Shown here one piece after another: positions 53,328 through 63,052 of a stretch of DNA of 64,000 nt (its first letter is position 1; each line of letters opens with the position of its first letter). Below the pieces are notes generated by a model. That model was not told the DNA's origin. It did no database searches and saw nothing but the letters and a program-made list of their open reading frames with translations. Both the position numbers and the translations under genes were made by a program. Where the stretch lies: assembly GCF_019880405.1 (NCBI RefSeq), contig NZ_CP082269.1, positions 1,860,001 through 1,924,000 of the forward strand, written 5' to 3'. The stretch comes from Enterobacter sp. C2 (GTDB taxonomy: Bacteria; Pseudomonadota; Gammaproteobacteria; Enterobacterales; Enterobacteriaceae).

Positions 53328-55088
53328 ATGGACGACTTAACCCTGCGTTATTTTGACGCTGAAATGCGCTACCTGCGCGAAGCGGGTGAGGAGTTTGCCC
53401 GCGCCCATCCTGACCGAGCAGCAGCGTTAAACCTCGACAAAGCGGGTGCCCGCGATCCCTATGTGGAACGGCTGTTTGAGGGTTTTGCCTTCCTGATGGG
53501 GCGGCTGCGTGAAAAGCTGGACGACGATCTGCCGGAGCTGACCGGTGGGCTGGTCAGCATGATCTGGCCGCACTATCTGCGCACCATTCCCTCCCTCTCT
53601 ATCGTGGAGTTTTCCACCGACTGGCGGGAGATGAAGGAGCCCGTCACCGTTGCCAGAGGGTTTGAGGTGCGCTCGCAGCCCATCGGTGAAAAGCGAACCC
53701 GCTGCCGCTACACCACCACCCAGCCGCTGACGCTGTTGCCGCTGTCACTTTCCCATGCAGGCATCACCACAGAGCCGGACGGGCGCTCGCTGATCCGCCT
53801 GCGTTTTGAGTGCGGACCGCTGGCAGACTGGCGAAGTATTGATTTAAGCCGCCTCCCGCTATACCTGAATGCTGACGCCGCGCTGGCCTGCGCGCTGCAC
53901 GAGGCATTCACGCTCAACGTAGCGAAAGCGGGGATCCGCTTTCCCGGCGACATCGACCGCAGGCCGCTGGACGCCCATTTTGCTGTCTGCGGCTTTGGCA
54001 AGGATGAGGCGCTTCTGCCGGAAAGTGGCGGCTTCAGCGGCTATCAATTACTGCTGGAGTATTTTACCATTCGCGAGAAGTTTATGTCCGTGGCGCTGCG
54101 CGGGCTGGAAAACGTCGTCTTTCCGGAAAACCTTCCCTGGTTTGAAATCGAACTGGTGCTGAATCAAGCGTGGCCACAGGAGTTTTCCTTCTCAGCGAAG
54201 CAGATCCGGCTGCACTGCGCTCCGGTGATTAACCTCTTCCCGCTCGAGTCTGATCCGCTGCAGCTGGACATGCTCCAGACCGAGTACCTGCTGCGCCCGA
54301 TGCGCGTTCAGGACGGGCATACGGAGATTTACTCGGTGGACTCCGTGACCTCGTCGCGCCATTCCGGACATCAAATATATGTGCCGTTTACCAGCTTCCG
54401 CCATAAAGGGGGCATGCTCCGGCACGACGCGCCGGAATATTATTACCACACGCGGGTGAAGCGCGGTGCTTCCGGGCTGCACGATACCTGGCTGATCCTC
54501 GGCGGTGAGGCGTTCGATAACCATACCGTACCGGAAGATGAGAAACTCTCTCTCAGCCTGACCGGAACGAACGGGCAGCTACCGCGTCGGGCGTTACAGA
54601 GTACGCTGCTGGATACGGTGGTCAAGTCCACTACCACGCGTATCCATGTGCGCAATCTCTGTGCGCCCACGCTGCCGTGTTACCCGCCGGATCGGGACCG
54701 CTTTCACTGGCGGGTGCTGAGCCATCTCGGCAGCAGCTTTCTGTGGATGATGGATAACGCTGATGTTCTGCGTGGTGCGCTGGCGTTGTATGACTGGACG
54801 GATAACGAGATGAACCGCCGCCGCCTGGCGGCAATTGTCGATGTCAAACACGGCGAGGTAGAGCGTTTTGAGCAGGGGCACTTTATGCGAGGCGTGCAGG
54901 TTGAGGTGACGCTGGACAGCAACGGTTTTGCCGGACACGGTGACATCTGCCTGTTTGGTGAAATGCTCAACCGCTTCTTTGCCCTGTACACCGATATCCA
55001 TCTCTTTAACCGTTTGATTCTGATAGTGCAACCTACCGGAGAGCGTCTTGAATGGCAGGAGAACCACAACCGCCGCATTCCCGGTTGA
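53328..55088 (+). CDS. tssF: T6SS baseplate wedge protein TssF
   Basis: The 586-residue protein begins LTLRYFDAEMRYLREAGEEF, typical of TssF/ImpG/VasA, and contains the conserved PHYLRTIPS and DPYVERLFEGFAFL motifs. Two TssF and one TssG form the wedge around TssE and VgrG. It overlaps tssG by 37 bases. Confidence 0.96.
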   Translation: MDDLTLRYFDAEMRYLREAGEEFARAHPDRAAALNLDKAGARDPYVERLFEGFAFLMGRLREKLDDDLPELTGGLVSMIWPHYLRTIPSLSIVEFSTDWREMKEPVTVARGFEVRSQPIGEKRTRCRYTTTQPLTLLPLSLSHAGITTEPDGRSLIRLRFECGPLADWRSIDLSRLPLYLNADAALACALHEAFTLNVAKAGIRFPGDIDRRPLDAHFAVCGFGKDEALLPESGGFSGYQLLLEYFTIREKFMSVALRGLENVVFPENLPWFEIELVLNQAWPQEFSFSAKQIRLHCAPVINLFPLESDPLQLDMLQTEYLLRPMRVQDGHTEIYSVDSVTSSRHSGHQIYVPFTSFRHKGGMLRHDAPEYYYHTRVKRGASGLHDTWLILGGEAFDNHTVPEDEKLSLSLTGTNGQLPRRALQSTLLDTVVKSTTTRIHVRNLCAPTLPCYPPDRDRFHWRVLSHLGSSFLWMMDNADVLRGALALYDWTDNEMNRRRLAAIVDVKHGEVERFEQGHFMRGVQVEVTLDSNGFAGHGDICLFGEMLNRFFALYTDIHLFNRLILIVQPTGERLEWQENHNRRIPG

Positions 55089-56137
55089 GCCCGGGGCTTG
55101 AGCGGGATGTCCACCGCATCAACTTTTATCGTTTCTGTCAGCTGCTGGAGAAATCGCGCCCTGACGCACCCGCGCTGGGGATCGCACTGAGCCCGACGGA
55201 CGACCCGGTGCGCTTTCGTCCGCATCCGGGGATGGGCTTCCCGGTCAGCGAGCTAAAGGCAGTGGAATATGATGAGGATAACCCTGATGCGCCACCGACG
55301 GTGCGCACCACCTTTATGGGGCTGTACGGTGTGGATTCGCCGCTGCCCACTGCCTGGCTGGATGATATTGCGCAGCGGCGGGAGGGGCATGAGGCGCAGG
55401 AAGCGTTTCTCGATATCTTTAACCACCGCATCCTGACCCAGTTTTACCGTATCTGGCGCAAGTATTCCTACCCGGCAACCTTTGAAGCCGGGGGCAGGGA
55501 CCGCACCTCCCGGAGCCTGCTGGGGCTGATGGGTCTGGGTATTCCCGGCACGGATAACCATATAGCCACCCCGGTATCGCGTTTTTTGGCGCTCCTTGGC
55601 GTGATGCGTCTGCCTGGCCGTACCGAAGAGGGGATTCAGGCGCTGGTGCGGCTGCTGGCCCCCCGCACGCAGGTGACCGTCATGCCGCACTCTCCGCGCC
55701 CGGTTTATCTCGATAACCCACTGGGTTTTTACGGCGATAGCGACTTCCAGCTCGACGGATATACGGTGCTGGGCGATGAAACGACAGAGATTGGCAGCCA
55801 GCTGTTGATTGCCCTCTATACCGAAGACCACGCGGAGGCGCAGAGCTGGCTGCCGGCGGGGCAGACCTATGACGACTTTCTGGTGCTGCTGCGGGTCTAC
55901 CTTGGCTGGCGCTATAGAGCGCTTATCCAACTGACCGTTCCCACACAGCTGCTGCCCGCCCCGGTGCTGGGCGAGACGCCCTTTATCCTCGGCATGACCG
56001 GCGTTCTGGGCATGGAGGGCGATGACGTCCCGCCGGATCTGCCTGCAATATTCACCATTGAGGCCGGGTGTTACCGTGGTATGTCGCCCGCCGCTACACC
56101 ACAAGGAATACGACGTGTTGCGTACCCTGTTGATTAA
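55052..56137 (+). CDS. tssG: T6SS baseplate wedge protein TssG
   Basis: The 361-residue protein belongs to the TssG/ImpH/VasB family, with INFYRFCQLLE near the start and the motif FLDIFNHRILTQFYRIWRKY. It holds two TssK trimers and two TssF proteins in the wedge. The start lies inside tssF and the end inside tssJ, so translation is probably coupled. Confidence 0.95.
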   Translation: MAGEPQPPHSRLSPGLERDVHRINFYRFCQLLEKSRPDAPALGIALSPTDDPVRFRPHPGMGFPVSELKAVEYDEDNPDAPPTVRTTFMGLYGVDSPLPTAWLDDIAQRREGHEAQEAFLDIFNHRILTQFYRIWRKYSYPATFEAGGRDRTSRSLLGLMGLGIPGTDNHIATPVSRFLALLGVMRLPGRTEEGIQALVRLLAPRTQVTVMPHSPRPVYLDNPLGFYGDSDFQLDGYTVLGDETTEIGSQLLIALYTEDHAEAQSWLPAGQTYDDFLVLLRVYLGWRYRALIQLTVPTQLLPAPVLGETPFILGMTGVLGMEGDDVPPDLPAIFTIEAGCYRGMSPAATPQGIRRVAYPVD

Positions 56138-56654
56138 ACGACTCTCTTTGCTGCTGCTGCCACCGTTGCTGGCGGGGTGCGGCCTGACGCAGAGCGTCAG
56201 CGACGGCACGGCATCCGTAGTGAAGTCTGTTTTTTATAAGCAGGTGAAAACCCTGCATCTGGACATCACCGCGCGCCAGGCATTGAATACCGACGGGCAG
56301 GAGAATACCTCCCTGTCGGAGCCGCTGATGGTACGGGTCTACCAGCTTAAGGATCGTAAGGTCTTTGATAAAACCGTCTACCCGCAGCTGCTGACGCAGG
56401 GTGATGATGCGCCGGGCGCAGATCTTCTTGCCAGCCGCAGTCTGGTGGTGAAGCCAGGAGAGGATGTCAGCCTGGATATGCCCCTGGATGACAAGGCGCA
56501 GTTTGTTGCTGTTGTAGCGCTTTTCCGCGCGCCGGAGATGGCGAAAAATAGCTGGAAACGGGTGTTGTCTCGCGACGAGCTCGATCCGGACAGGCCCCGA
56601 GTGATTGAGGCCGGGCATAACCAACTGACCCTGCAACCGTTAAAGGATGACTGA
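56115..56654 (+). CDS. tssJ: T6SS outer membrane lipoprotein TssJ
   Basis: The start is taken as GTG 56115, with AAGGA eight bases upstream; a TTG follows directly, and a longer frame back to 56022 lies in tssG. The 179-residue precursor has a short signal peptide and lipobox LLAGC. The mature part is the TssJ beta-sandwich that binds TssM in the periplasm and ties the complex to the outer membrane. It overlaps tssG by 23 bases and ends two bases before tssE. Confidence 0.93.
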   Translation: MLRTLLIKRLSLLLLPPLLAGCGLTQSVSDGTASVVKSVFYKQVKTLHLDITARQALNTDGQENTSLSEPLMVRVYQLKDRKVFDKTVYPQLLTQGDDAPGADLLASRSLVVKPGEDVSLDMPLDDKAQFVAVVALFRAPEMAKNSWKRVLSRDELDPDRPRVIEAGHNQLTLQPLKDD

Positions 56655-56656
56655 CT

Positions 56657-57097
56657 ATGTCGGCACGCCATAGCGCCCCCTCACTCTACGAAATCCTCTA
56701 CGGCAACTTCACCGGCGATCTCGACCTGATCCAGGTCAGTGAGCAGAACCAGACGATCCTGTCGGTGCTGGATAACATGCAGCGTATCCTGAACTGTCGC
56801 GCCGGGACGCTGGCGCATCTGCCGGACTACGGTCTGCCGGACATGACTAAAATCCTGCAGGGGATGCCGGGAAGCGCGCATCAGCTAATGGAAACCCTGT
56901 CAGCCGTATTGCTTAAATATGAGCCCCGACTGAAGAAGATTGAGGTGGTCCTGCTGGACCAGACGATCCCCGGCGAGCTGCGTTATGCCATTGATGCTGA
57001 ACTCAGAGGCGTCGGGCTCGTGCGGTATGGCACCGAGTTTATGCCGGAGGGGCGGGTATTGATCCGCCACCTGAAGCAACAAAACTATCTCAGTTAG
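56657..57097 (+). CDS. tssE: T6SS baseplate protein TssE (gp25-like)
   Basis: The 146-residue protein has the gp25 fold with the conserved core LNCRAGTLAHLPDYGLPDM. It is the baseplate component that starts sheath polymerisation. AAGGATGACTGACT precedes the ATG. Confidence 0.95.
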   Translation: MSARHSAPSLYEILYGNFTGDLDLIQVSEQNQTILSVLDNMQRILNCRAGTLAHLPDYGLPDMTKILQGMPGSAHQLMETLSAVLLKYEPRLKKIEVVLLDQTIPGELRYAIDAELRGVGLVRYGTEFMPEGRVLIRHLKQQNYLS

Positions 57098-57131
57098 AAC
57101 ACACGTCACTCAATTCACGGATACATCGATC

Positions 57132-58217
57132 ATGAAACACACAGCACCCCGACATCTCCGGACGGGCGACGATCCGCGTCCGTTCCCTGACTTCATTGCG
57201 CTGCGCAATGAAATGAGCAAGCTGACGCATCCCGCCAGGCCTGATATCGACTGGCAGCGCGTAGCGCAGCTCTCCCTTGCGCTGTTTGAAAAAAATGGCG
57301 TTGAGCTGCAGACAGGGGCCTGGTATACCCTGGCCCGCACTCATCTGGCGCGGGTGGCAGGCATGCACGAAGGGCTGAACATGCTCGCGGCAATGCTGGG
57401 CCATCGTTGGGCGCAGCTCTGGCCTCAGGCCAAACAGCCGCGTGCGGAAATTCTCTGTGGGCTGTTTCAGCGGCTGCATAAGGTGTTTCGCACCTTTACC
57501 CTGAGCGCTGAGGATTACCCGCAGCTTCAGCAGCTGGAGTCGACGCTGGATACGCTAAGTGACATTCTGGCCCGGCAGGCGCTGCAGCAGGTAAGTCAGA
57601 TAGCGCCTCTGCTGCAACAGGTACGTCATGCGTTGATGCACGTAGAGAGGGCTTCCGAGCCGCAACGGCTGGATACGATCCCGCAGGTGCAGGGTGCAAA
57701 CGTTGAGGTGATCCACGAAACAGCACCTGCAGCAAAACGTGCCGGTGTTTTCCTGAGTGGGATGCTGACCGCCTTTATGCTGAGTGCCGTAGGCTTTGCG
57801 GGCTGGTACTCTCTGATCCGCCCGGATGCGCTCACTGCGCTGCCGTACGATCGGGCGCTGAGCAGGACGCCGGATGCGTCGCTGACGGGCTGGCATCAGG
57901 GCATGCTAACGCTGCAAAACCTGAGTGAGCGGCTCAATGCCCTTGATGGTCAAAAGGGAAAATACCTCACCGTCAGCGAGTTGAAGTCACAGGTGTTTGC
58001 CGCCACGCTGGCTTTTAACAAGACGGTGCCGGTAGAGGAGCAGCTCCGTCTGATGTCTGAGCAGCAAACGCCTGAAACGATCCCGGATGCGCAAAAACGG
58101 CAGGCGAAGCAGCACCTACGGCAGCTCATTACCGACTATTTCGCTCTAACGCGCGGCGTTACGCCTCGTCAGCAGCCATCGGCAGCGGCCAGCCACCGAG
58201 CCGTTTCCAGCGGTTGA
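57132..58217 (+). CDS. VasL-like TssA-family protein, end of T6SS cluster
   Basis: The 361-residue protein has an ImpA N-terminal domain (residues ~10-110), a helical middle, one membrane span ([20 protein letters not shown], ~200-220) and a VasL-type C-terminal domain. Such proteins occur as second TssA-like subunits with a membrane anchor. The last 19 codons lie antisense inside the 3' end of rnt, giving an odd Ser/Ala/Arg tail. The original stop may have been lost when the cluster was joined to rnt. Confidence 0.88.
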   Translation: MKHTAPRHLRTGDDPRPFPDFIALRNEMSKLTHPARPDIDWQRVAQLSLALFEKNGVELQTGAWYTLARTHLARVAGMHEGLNMLAAMLGHRWAQLWPQAKQPRAEILCGLFQRLHKVFRTFTLSAEDYPQLQQLESTLDTLSDILARQALQQVSQIAPLLQQVRHALMHVERASEPQRLDTIPQVQGANVEVIHETAPAAKRAGVFLSGMLTAFMLSAVGFAGWYSLIRPDALTALPYDRALSRTPDASLTGWHQGMLTLQNLSERLNALDGQKGKYLTVSELKSQVFAATLAFNKTVPVEEQLRLMSEQQTPETIPDAQKRQAKQHLRQLITDYFALTRGVTPRQQPSAAASHRAVSSG

Positions 58218-58809
58218 CGATCTCACAAAACAGCAGCGCAGTCTGTTCGGTATCGTACAGCGCGGAGTGGGCCTGGGTGCTATCAAACGACAGGCCAGCG
58301 GCTGTACAGGCTTTTGATAAAACGGTTTGCCCCAGCGCCAGCCCGCTCAGGGCAGCGGTATCGAAGGTCACAAAGGGGTGAAACGGGTTACGCTTGAGCG
58401 AGGCGCGCTCTGCTGCCGCCATCATAAAACCGTGATCGAAGGTAGCATTGTGGGCCACCATAATGGCGCGGTTGCAGCCTGAATCTTTAATTCCCTTACG
58501 CACCATCTTGAAAATCGCGTGCAGTGCATCGTATTCACTGACCGCCTCGCGCTGCGGATCGTTGGGATCGATGCCGTTGAACGCCAGCGCCTCGGGAACA
58601 AGGTTGGCACCTTCAAAAGGCGCAACCTGGAAGTGCAGGGTGCTGTCAGGCATCAGCCAGCCGTCGCTATCCATCTTTAGCGTTATGGCGGCAATATCCA
58701 GTAGCGCATCGGTTTTGGCATTAAACCCGGCGGTTTCAACATCAATTACGACAGGGTAAAAACCACGAAAACGGTCGCAAAGACCGGTGAGCTGTGCGTT
58801 ATCGGACAT
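58159..58809 (-). CDS. rnt: Ribonuclease T
   Basis: The 216-residue protein (E. coli 215) has the DEDD exonuclease motifs, with DVETAGF near residue 23 and [10 protein letters not shown] in the middle. As a dimer it trims the 3' ends of tRNA, 5S and 23S rRNA and other stable RNAs. In E. coli lhr follows rnt; here the T6SS gene on the other strand runs 59 bases into its 3' end instead. Confidence 0.97.
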   Translation of the reverse strand: MSDNAQLTGLCDRFRGFYPVVIDVETAGFNAKTDALLDIAAITLKMDSDGWLMPDSTLHFQVAPFEGANLVPEALAFNGIDPNDPQREAVSEYDALHAIFKMVRKGIKDSGCNRAIMVAHNATFDHGFMMAAAERASLKRNPFHPFVTFDTAALSGLALGQTVLSKACTAAGLSFDSTQAHSALYDTEQTALLFCEIVNRWKRLGGWPLPMAADEA

Positions 58810-58879
58810 AGGATCTCTTAATACAGGAAAAAGCAGCGCGCATTATGGCAAACTTTGAGTGGGATTACATAGCGCAGAT

Positions 58880-58907
58880 AAAACAACGGGCGCAGAGTGC
58901 GCCCGCA
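58880..58907 (-). terminator. Terminator of the nemRA-gloA transcript
   Basis: A perfect stem GGGCGCA/TGCGCCC with a three-base loop (58888-58904) is followed on the minus strand by GTTGTTTTATC. It lies just after the gloA stop. Confidence 0.8.
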
Positions 58908-58911
58908 GGGA

Positions 58912-59319
58912 TCAGTTACCCAGGCCGCGGCCCGCGTCTTTCTCTTCGATTAGCTCGATTTTATAACCGTCTGGATCTTCAACAAACGCAATAACGGTGG
59001 TGCCGCCCTTAACCGGACCGGCTTCGCGTGTCACGTTGCCACCGTTCTGACGAATGCGCTCGCAGGCTTCAACTGCGTTATCCACGCTCAGGGCGATATG
59101 GCCGTAGGCGTTGCCCAGATCGTAGCTATCCACGCCCCAGTTGTAGGTCAGCTCAATCACCGCTTCATCACTCTCCGGGCCGTAGCCAACGAAGGCCAGC
59201 GAGTACTTATATTCGGTGTTTTCGCTGGTGCGCAGCAGCTGCATGCCCAGAACCTTGGTGTAGAACTCAATAGAACGTTGCAGGTCGCCAACGCGCAGCA
59301 TGGTGTGAAGTAAGCGCAT
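58912..59319 (-). CDS. gloA: Glyoxalase I (lactoylglutathione lyase)
   Basis: The 135-residue protein equals E. coli GloA in length and has the beginning [17 protein letters not shown]. His5 and Glu56, in the first beta-alpha repeat, and the matching pair in the second repeat bind Ni2+. It turns the methylglyoxal-glutathione adduct into S-lactoylglutathione. It follows nemA by 94 bases and is probably co-induced by NemR, as in E. coli. Confidence 0.97.
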   Translation of the reverse strand: MRLLHTMLRVGDLQRSIEFYTKVLGMQLLRTSENTEYKYSLAFVGYGPESDEAVIELTYNWGVDSYDLGNAYGHIALSVDNAVEACERIRQNGGNVTREAGPVKGGTTVIAFVEDPDGYKIELIEEKDAGRGLGN

Positions 59320-59413
59320 AATATCCTCTTTCGTTTTTTTGCTCAGGCATTTAAGTCATAAAGTCTATTTTAGTATAGCGGCGGATCCCTGCCGCTATCA
59401 ATGCCAGTGACCG

Positions 59414-60508
59414 TTACAGCGTCGGGTAGTCGGTGTAGCCTTCCGCGCCGCCGCCGTAGAAACTCTCCGGGCGCTGCGGGTTCAGCTCAGCTTTGCGCTG
59501 CAGGCGCTCTACCAGGTCCGGGTTAGCGATGTAGTCGCGGCCAAAGGCCACCGCATCGATCAGCCCTTTGGCAATCAGGTTTTCCGCTTTCTCAGGTGAA
59601 TAGGCACCGGCACCCACGATAGGACCATGGAAACGCGCACGCACTTTTTCACGGAACGCATCGGTATAGGGCTGGCCACCGGCCCAGTCCGGCTCGGAGA
59701 GGTGCAGGTAGGCAATGCCGCGCTTAGCTAACTCTTCGATCAGGTAGAGCGCATCGGCCTCTTCGTTATCGCCATTGTCAGTGTTCTGGAACGTACCGAT
59801 CGGGGAGAGACGGATGCCGATACGCTCCGCGCTCCACTCTTTGCTTACGGCGTCGATCACTTCCAGCACCAGACGGGCGCGGTTCTCAACGCTGCCGCCG
59901 TACTCGTCGGTACGATGATTAGAAGAAGGCGAGAGGAACTGGTGCAGCAGGTAGCCATGAGCGGAGTGCAGCTCTACCAGGTCGAATCCTGCTTCGCGCG
60001 CGTTAGCCACGGCCTTGCGGAAATCGTCAACAATGCCCGGGATCTCACTGATATCCAGCGCGCGAGGCGTAGAGGTATCAACGCGAATAGCGTTACCGTT
60101 CTCGTCACGCAGCGAGGTGCGGGTCCCGGCGTTAATGGCGGACGGAGCCACCGGCGCGTTGCCGCCCGGCTGGATGCTGGCGTGAGAGATACGCCCGGTA
60201 TGCCAGAGCTGCACTGCCATGTGGCCATTTTCAGCGTGAACGCCGTCGGTGATCTTCTTCCATGCCGCTACCTGCTCAGGGCTGTGCAGGCCAGGGGCAC
60301 CGGCATAGCCTTTAGCCTGAGCAGAGATCTGCGTTGCCTCGCTGATGATCAACCCGGCGCTGGCGCGCTGACGGTAGTATTCACCCATCAGCGGAGTAGG
60401 GATATCGCCTGGCTCAATGCTGCGCAGACGCGTCAGCGGAGCCATAAAAACGCGGTTCGCCGCAGTAATCGCACCCACTTTCAGTGGGGTAAACAGTTTG
60501 TTCGACAT
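59414..60508 (-). CDS. nemA: N-ethylmaleimide reductase NemA (old yellow enzyme)
   Basis: The 364-residue FMN-dependent TIM-barrel enzyme is one residue short of E. coli NemA (365). It has [10 protein letters not shown] near the start and [14 protein letters not shown], typical of old yellow enzymes. It reduces maleimides, nitrate esters, chromate and other electrophiles with NADPH. It lies 54 bases after nemR in the same operon. Confidence 0.97.
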   Translation of the reverse strand: MSNKLFTPLKVGAITAANRVFMAPLTRLRSIEPGDIPTPLMGEYYRQRASAGLIISEATQISAQAKGYAGAPGLHSPEQVAAWKKITDGVHAENGHMAVQLWHTGRISHASIQPGGNAPVAPSAINAGTRTSLRDENGNAIRVDTSTPRALDISEIPGIVDDFRKAVANAREAGFDLVELHSAHGYLLHQFLSPSSNHRTDEYGGSVENRARLVLEVIDAVSKEWSAERIGIRLSPIGTFQNTDNGDNEEADALYLIEELAKRGIAYLHLSEPDWAGGQPYTDAFREKVRARFHGPIVGAGAYSPEKAENLIAKGLIDAVAFGRDYIANPDLVERLQRKAELNPQRPESFYGGGAEGYTDYPTL

Positions 60509-60521
60509 AACATCTCCTGAA

Positions 60522-60536
60522 TAGACCGGTCGACTA
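60522..60536 (-). promoter_or_regulatory. Imperfect NemR-like dyad between nemR and nemA
   Basis: TAGACCGGTCGACTA shares the left half TAGACC and the terminal CTA of the NemR operator, but is one base shorter and has a mismatch. It lies just ahead of the nemA ribosome site. It could be a secondary or decayed operator. Confidence 0.35.
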
Positions 60537-60562
60537 GTTAAAGGTCAAATAAAACGCCTGCG

Positions 60563-61159
60563 TTACTCAGGCGTGATAAGTATTGTTTTAGCATGTGCCA
60601 CCGCGCTCTCCAGCGGTAGGGCACTGCGGGAAATCTTAGCCTGCAAATTGGCTCCCAGCCACAGGGCATAGAGAACCTGTCCCTGGGTCAGGGCATCGCC
60701 TTCAAATGCCAGACAGCGGGAACGACGCCCGTTCTCCAGCGCCTCGGCCAGCAGGGCGATGATGCGGCTTGCACCTCTGTCCATTGCGCTGCGCATATCT
60801 TCAGAGAGATCGCACACCTCAGCTGAAAGCTTCACCGTCAGGCAACCGCTAATGATCCCCTTCTGCGAGAACTGATTCAGCGTCTCCTGGAAATAGGCGA
60901 TCAGCCGATCGCGGTAGTTACCGTTGCCGTGAGCAAAGTGGTGCACCAGCCGCTGGTGGTAGCCAACATAGTGACGCTCAAGCATGGCCACGCCAAACGC
61001 CTCTTTTGAGCGAAAATAGTGATAAAACGAGCCCTTCGGCACTTCTGCCGTTTTCAGTAGCTCGCTGAGACCCATGCCGGTAAACCCTCGATGCATGCAG
61101 AGCTGCTCGCCGGTTGCCAGTAAGTGTTCACGGGTATCGTATTCGGTATCTCTGTTCAT
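60563..61159 (-). CDS. nemR: Electrophile-sensing repressor NemR (TetR family)
   Basis: The 198-residue protein has a TetR HTH (GMGLSELLKTAEVPKGSFYH) and keeps the sensor residues Cys106 and Lys175, which form a reversible link on oxidation by hypochlorous acid, as well as Cys21 and Cys116. Modification releases it from DNA and switches on nemA and gloA. A perfect 16-bp palindrome lies directly upstream. Confidence 0.97.
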   Translation of the reverse strand: MNRDTEYDTREHLLATGEQLCMHRGFTGMGLSELLKTAEVPKGSFYHYFRSKEAFGVAMLERHYVGYHQRLVHHFAHGNGNYRDRLIAYFQETLNQFSQKGIISGCLTVKLSAEVCDLSEDMRSAMDRGASRIIALLAEALENGRRSRCLAFEGDALTQGQVLYALWLGANLQAKISRSALPLESAVAHAKTILITPE

Positions 61160-61173
61160 AATCGTTACTGTAA

Positions 61174-61189
61174 TAGACCGTTCGGTCTA
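61174..61189 (-). promoter_or_regulatory. NemR operator
   Basis: TAGACCGTTCGGTCTA has the known NemR-box form TAGACC-N4-GGTCTA with perfect symmetry. It lies 15 bases before the nemR start codon. Confidence 0.95.
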
Positions 61190-61259
61190 ATGCAAGGGTT
61201 GCGTTATGGCGTGCGGGCGTCTTCAATAGTTACTATTGATCGTTAACAGGAGGAAGGAC

Positions 61260-61499
61260 GTGCCGGAACAGCTGGAGTTTTTCCCCATTGTAAGCCCATG
61301 CCGGGGAATTTGTCAGACCGACGAGCAGGGCTACTGCCGGGGCTGCCTGCGCAGCCGGGATGAGCGCTTTAACTGGCAGCGCATGAGCGATAGCGAAAAG
61401 CAGAACGTTTTACGTCTCTGCCATCAGCGAGCCCTGCGTAAAAAGCGTGCAGGTAACCAGCCGGCAGGCGAAGAACCGCAGCAGCCCTCACTGTTTTAA
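61260..61499 (+). CDS. ydhL: DUF1289 protein YdhL
   Basis: The GTG at 61260, behind AGGAGGAAGG, gives 79 residues, the same as E. coli YdhL; the frame extends upstream to 61236 without homology. The cysteine motif SPCRGICQTDEQGYCRGC is the DUF1289 hallmark and suggests metal binding. The function is unknown. It is divergent from nemR. Confidence 0.94.
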   Translation: MPEQLEFFPIVSPCRGICQTDEQGYCRGCLRSRDERFNWQRMSDSEKQNVLRLCHQRALRKKRAGNQPAGEEPQQPSLF

Positions 61500-61553
61500 G
61501 CGCCGTTTTCCGTATACTCTTTGCCTATCTCTTTGCAAAGAAAGGAAGCGGTT

Positions 61554-62450
61554 ATGGTTCAGCGTATTACCCTCGCCCCTCAGGGGCCAGAGTTCTCCCG
61601 TTTTGTCATGGGCTACTGGCGTCTGATGGAGTGGAACATGTCCCCACGCCAGCTGGTCAGCTTTATTGAGGCACATCTGGATCTGGGGGTCACCACGGTC
61701 GATCACGCCGATATCTACGGCGGCTATCAGTGCGAGGCCGCCTTTGGCGAGGCGCTTAAGCTGGCTCCGCACCTGCGCGAGCGTATGGAAGTGGTCTCAA
61801 AATGTGGCATTGCCACCACCGCGCATCCAGAGCACGTTATCGGCCACTACATCACCGACAAGCAGCATATTATTCACAGCGCCGAGCAGTCCCTGGCAAA
61901 CCTGGCAACCGATCGCCTCGATCTGCTCCTTATCCACCGTCCTGATCCACTGATGGATGCCGACGAGATTGCCGAGGCGTTTCTTCAGCTCCACCAGAGC
62001 GGCAAGGTGCGCCACTTCGGCGTCTCTAACTTTACGCCGGCACAGTTTGCGCTATTGCAGTCGCGCCTGCCGTTCACCCTCGCGACGAATCAGGTTGAGA
62101 TCTCCCCGGTGTACCAGCCGCTGCTGCTTGACGGCACGCTCGACCAGCTGCAGCAGCTGCGGATTCGTCCGATGGCATGGTCCTGCCTCGGCGGTGGGCG
62201 GTTGTTTAGCGATGAGGCTTTCCAGCCGCTGCGCGACGAGCTGGCTCAGGTCGCTCAGGAGATCAACGCAGAAACCATTGAACAGGTGGTCTATGCCTGG
62301 GTAATGGCGCTGCCGTCGAAGCCGCTGCCGATTATCGGCTCCGGCAAAATCGAGCGCGTGCGTGCAGCCATTGCCGCTGAGGCGCTCACGCTTACCCGCC
62401 AACAGTGGTTCCGCATCCGCAAAGCCGCGCTGGGGTACGACGTACCCTGA
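61554..62450 (+). CDS. ydhF: Aldo/keto reductase YdhF
   Basis: The start at 61554, behind AAAGGAAG, gives MVQRITLAPQGPEFSRFVMG and 298 residues, as in E. coli YdhF. It is a TIM-barrel NADPH oxidoreductase, with DHADIYGGYQCE near the active site and the C-terminal GSGKIERVRAA cofactor motif. The catalytic Tyr is in DIYGGY. The physiological substrate is unknown. Confidence 0.96.
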   Translation: MVQRITLAPQGPEFSRFVMGYWRLMEWNMSPRQLVSFIEAHLDLGVTTVDHADIYGGYQCEAAFGEALKLAPHLRERMEVVSKCGIATTAHPEHVIGHYITDKQHIIHSAEQSLANLATDRLDLLLIHRPDPLMDADEIAEAFLQLHQSGKVRHFGVSNFTPAQFALLQSRLPFTLATNQVEISPVYQPLLLDGTLDQLQQLRIRPMAWSCLGGGRLFSDEAFQPLRDELAQVAQEINAETIEQVVYAWVMALPSKPLPIIGSGKIERVRAAIAAEALTLTRQQWFRIRKAALGYDVP

Positions 62451-62530
62451 TAGCTGATTATCTGATTCTCCGGTGTTATCTGCATCTCTGGTTTAAACTT
62501 CAGGAATAACAGCCAATAACCGGAGAGCAT

Positions 62531-63052
62531 ATGAAGCGATTAAGCCTGGCCGTATTAACACTGTTAGCCTGCACTGGTGCGCAGGCTGCCAGTGAAGAGG
62601 TTGAAATGAACCTTGTCACTTCACAAGGCGTGGGGCAGTCAATCGGGACGGTGAAAATCACCGAAACGGATAAGGGACTGGAATTTGCGCCCGATCTCAA
62701 AGCGCTCCCGCCTGGCGATCACGGTTTTCACGTTCACGCCAAGGGAAGCTGTGAGCCTGCCATGAAAGAGGGGAAAGCCTCGGCGGCTGAGGCAGCCGGT
62801 GGACACCTCGATCCGCACACGACGGGTAAGCATGAGGGGCCAGAAGGTGCCGGTCATACGGGAGATCTGCCGGTACTTCAGGTCAATAACGACGGTAAAG
62901 CCACCCAGCCTGTGGTTTCACCGCGTCTGAAGAAGCTGGATGAGGTGAAAAACAGATCCCTGATGATCCACGTCGGTGGCGACAACTACTCCGACAAACC
63001 AGAGCCGTTAGGCGGCGGCGGGGCACGCTACGCCTGTGGCGTGATTAACTAA
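62531..63052 (+). CDS. sodC: Periplasmic Cu,Zn superoxide dismutase
   Basis: The 173-residue precursor has a signal peptide (MKRLSLAVLTLLACTGAQAA). The mature part keeps the metal-binding histidines in HGFHVHAKGSC, later GGHLDPH and LMIHVGGDN, and the disulphide cysteines. It protects the periplasm from superoxide. ACCGGAGAGCAT precedes the ATG. It converges on ydhK with no gap. Confidence 0.97.
   Translation: MKRLSLAVLTLLACTGAQAASEEVEMNLVTSQGVGQSIGTVKITETDKGLEFAPDLKALPPGDHGFHVHAKGSCEPAMKEGKASAAEAAGGHLDPHTTGKHEGPEGAGHTGDLPVLQVNNDGKATQPVVSPRLKKLDEVKNRSLMIHVGGDNYSDKPEPLGGGGARYACGVIN

Noticed and set aside
55253-56209. 318-codon open frame on the minus strand
   Set aside because: Antisense to tssG; the sense frame has all TssG features.
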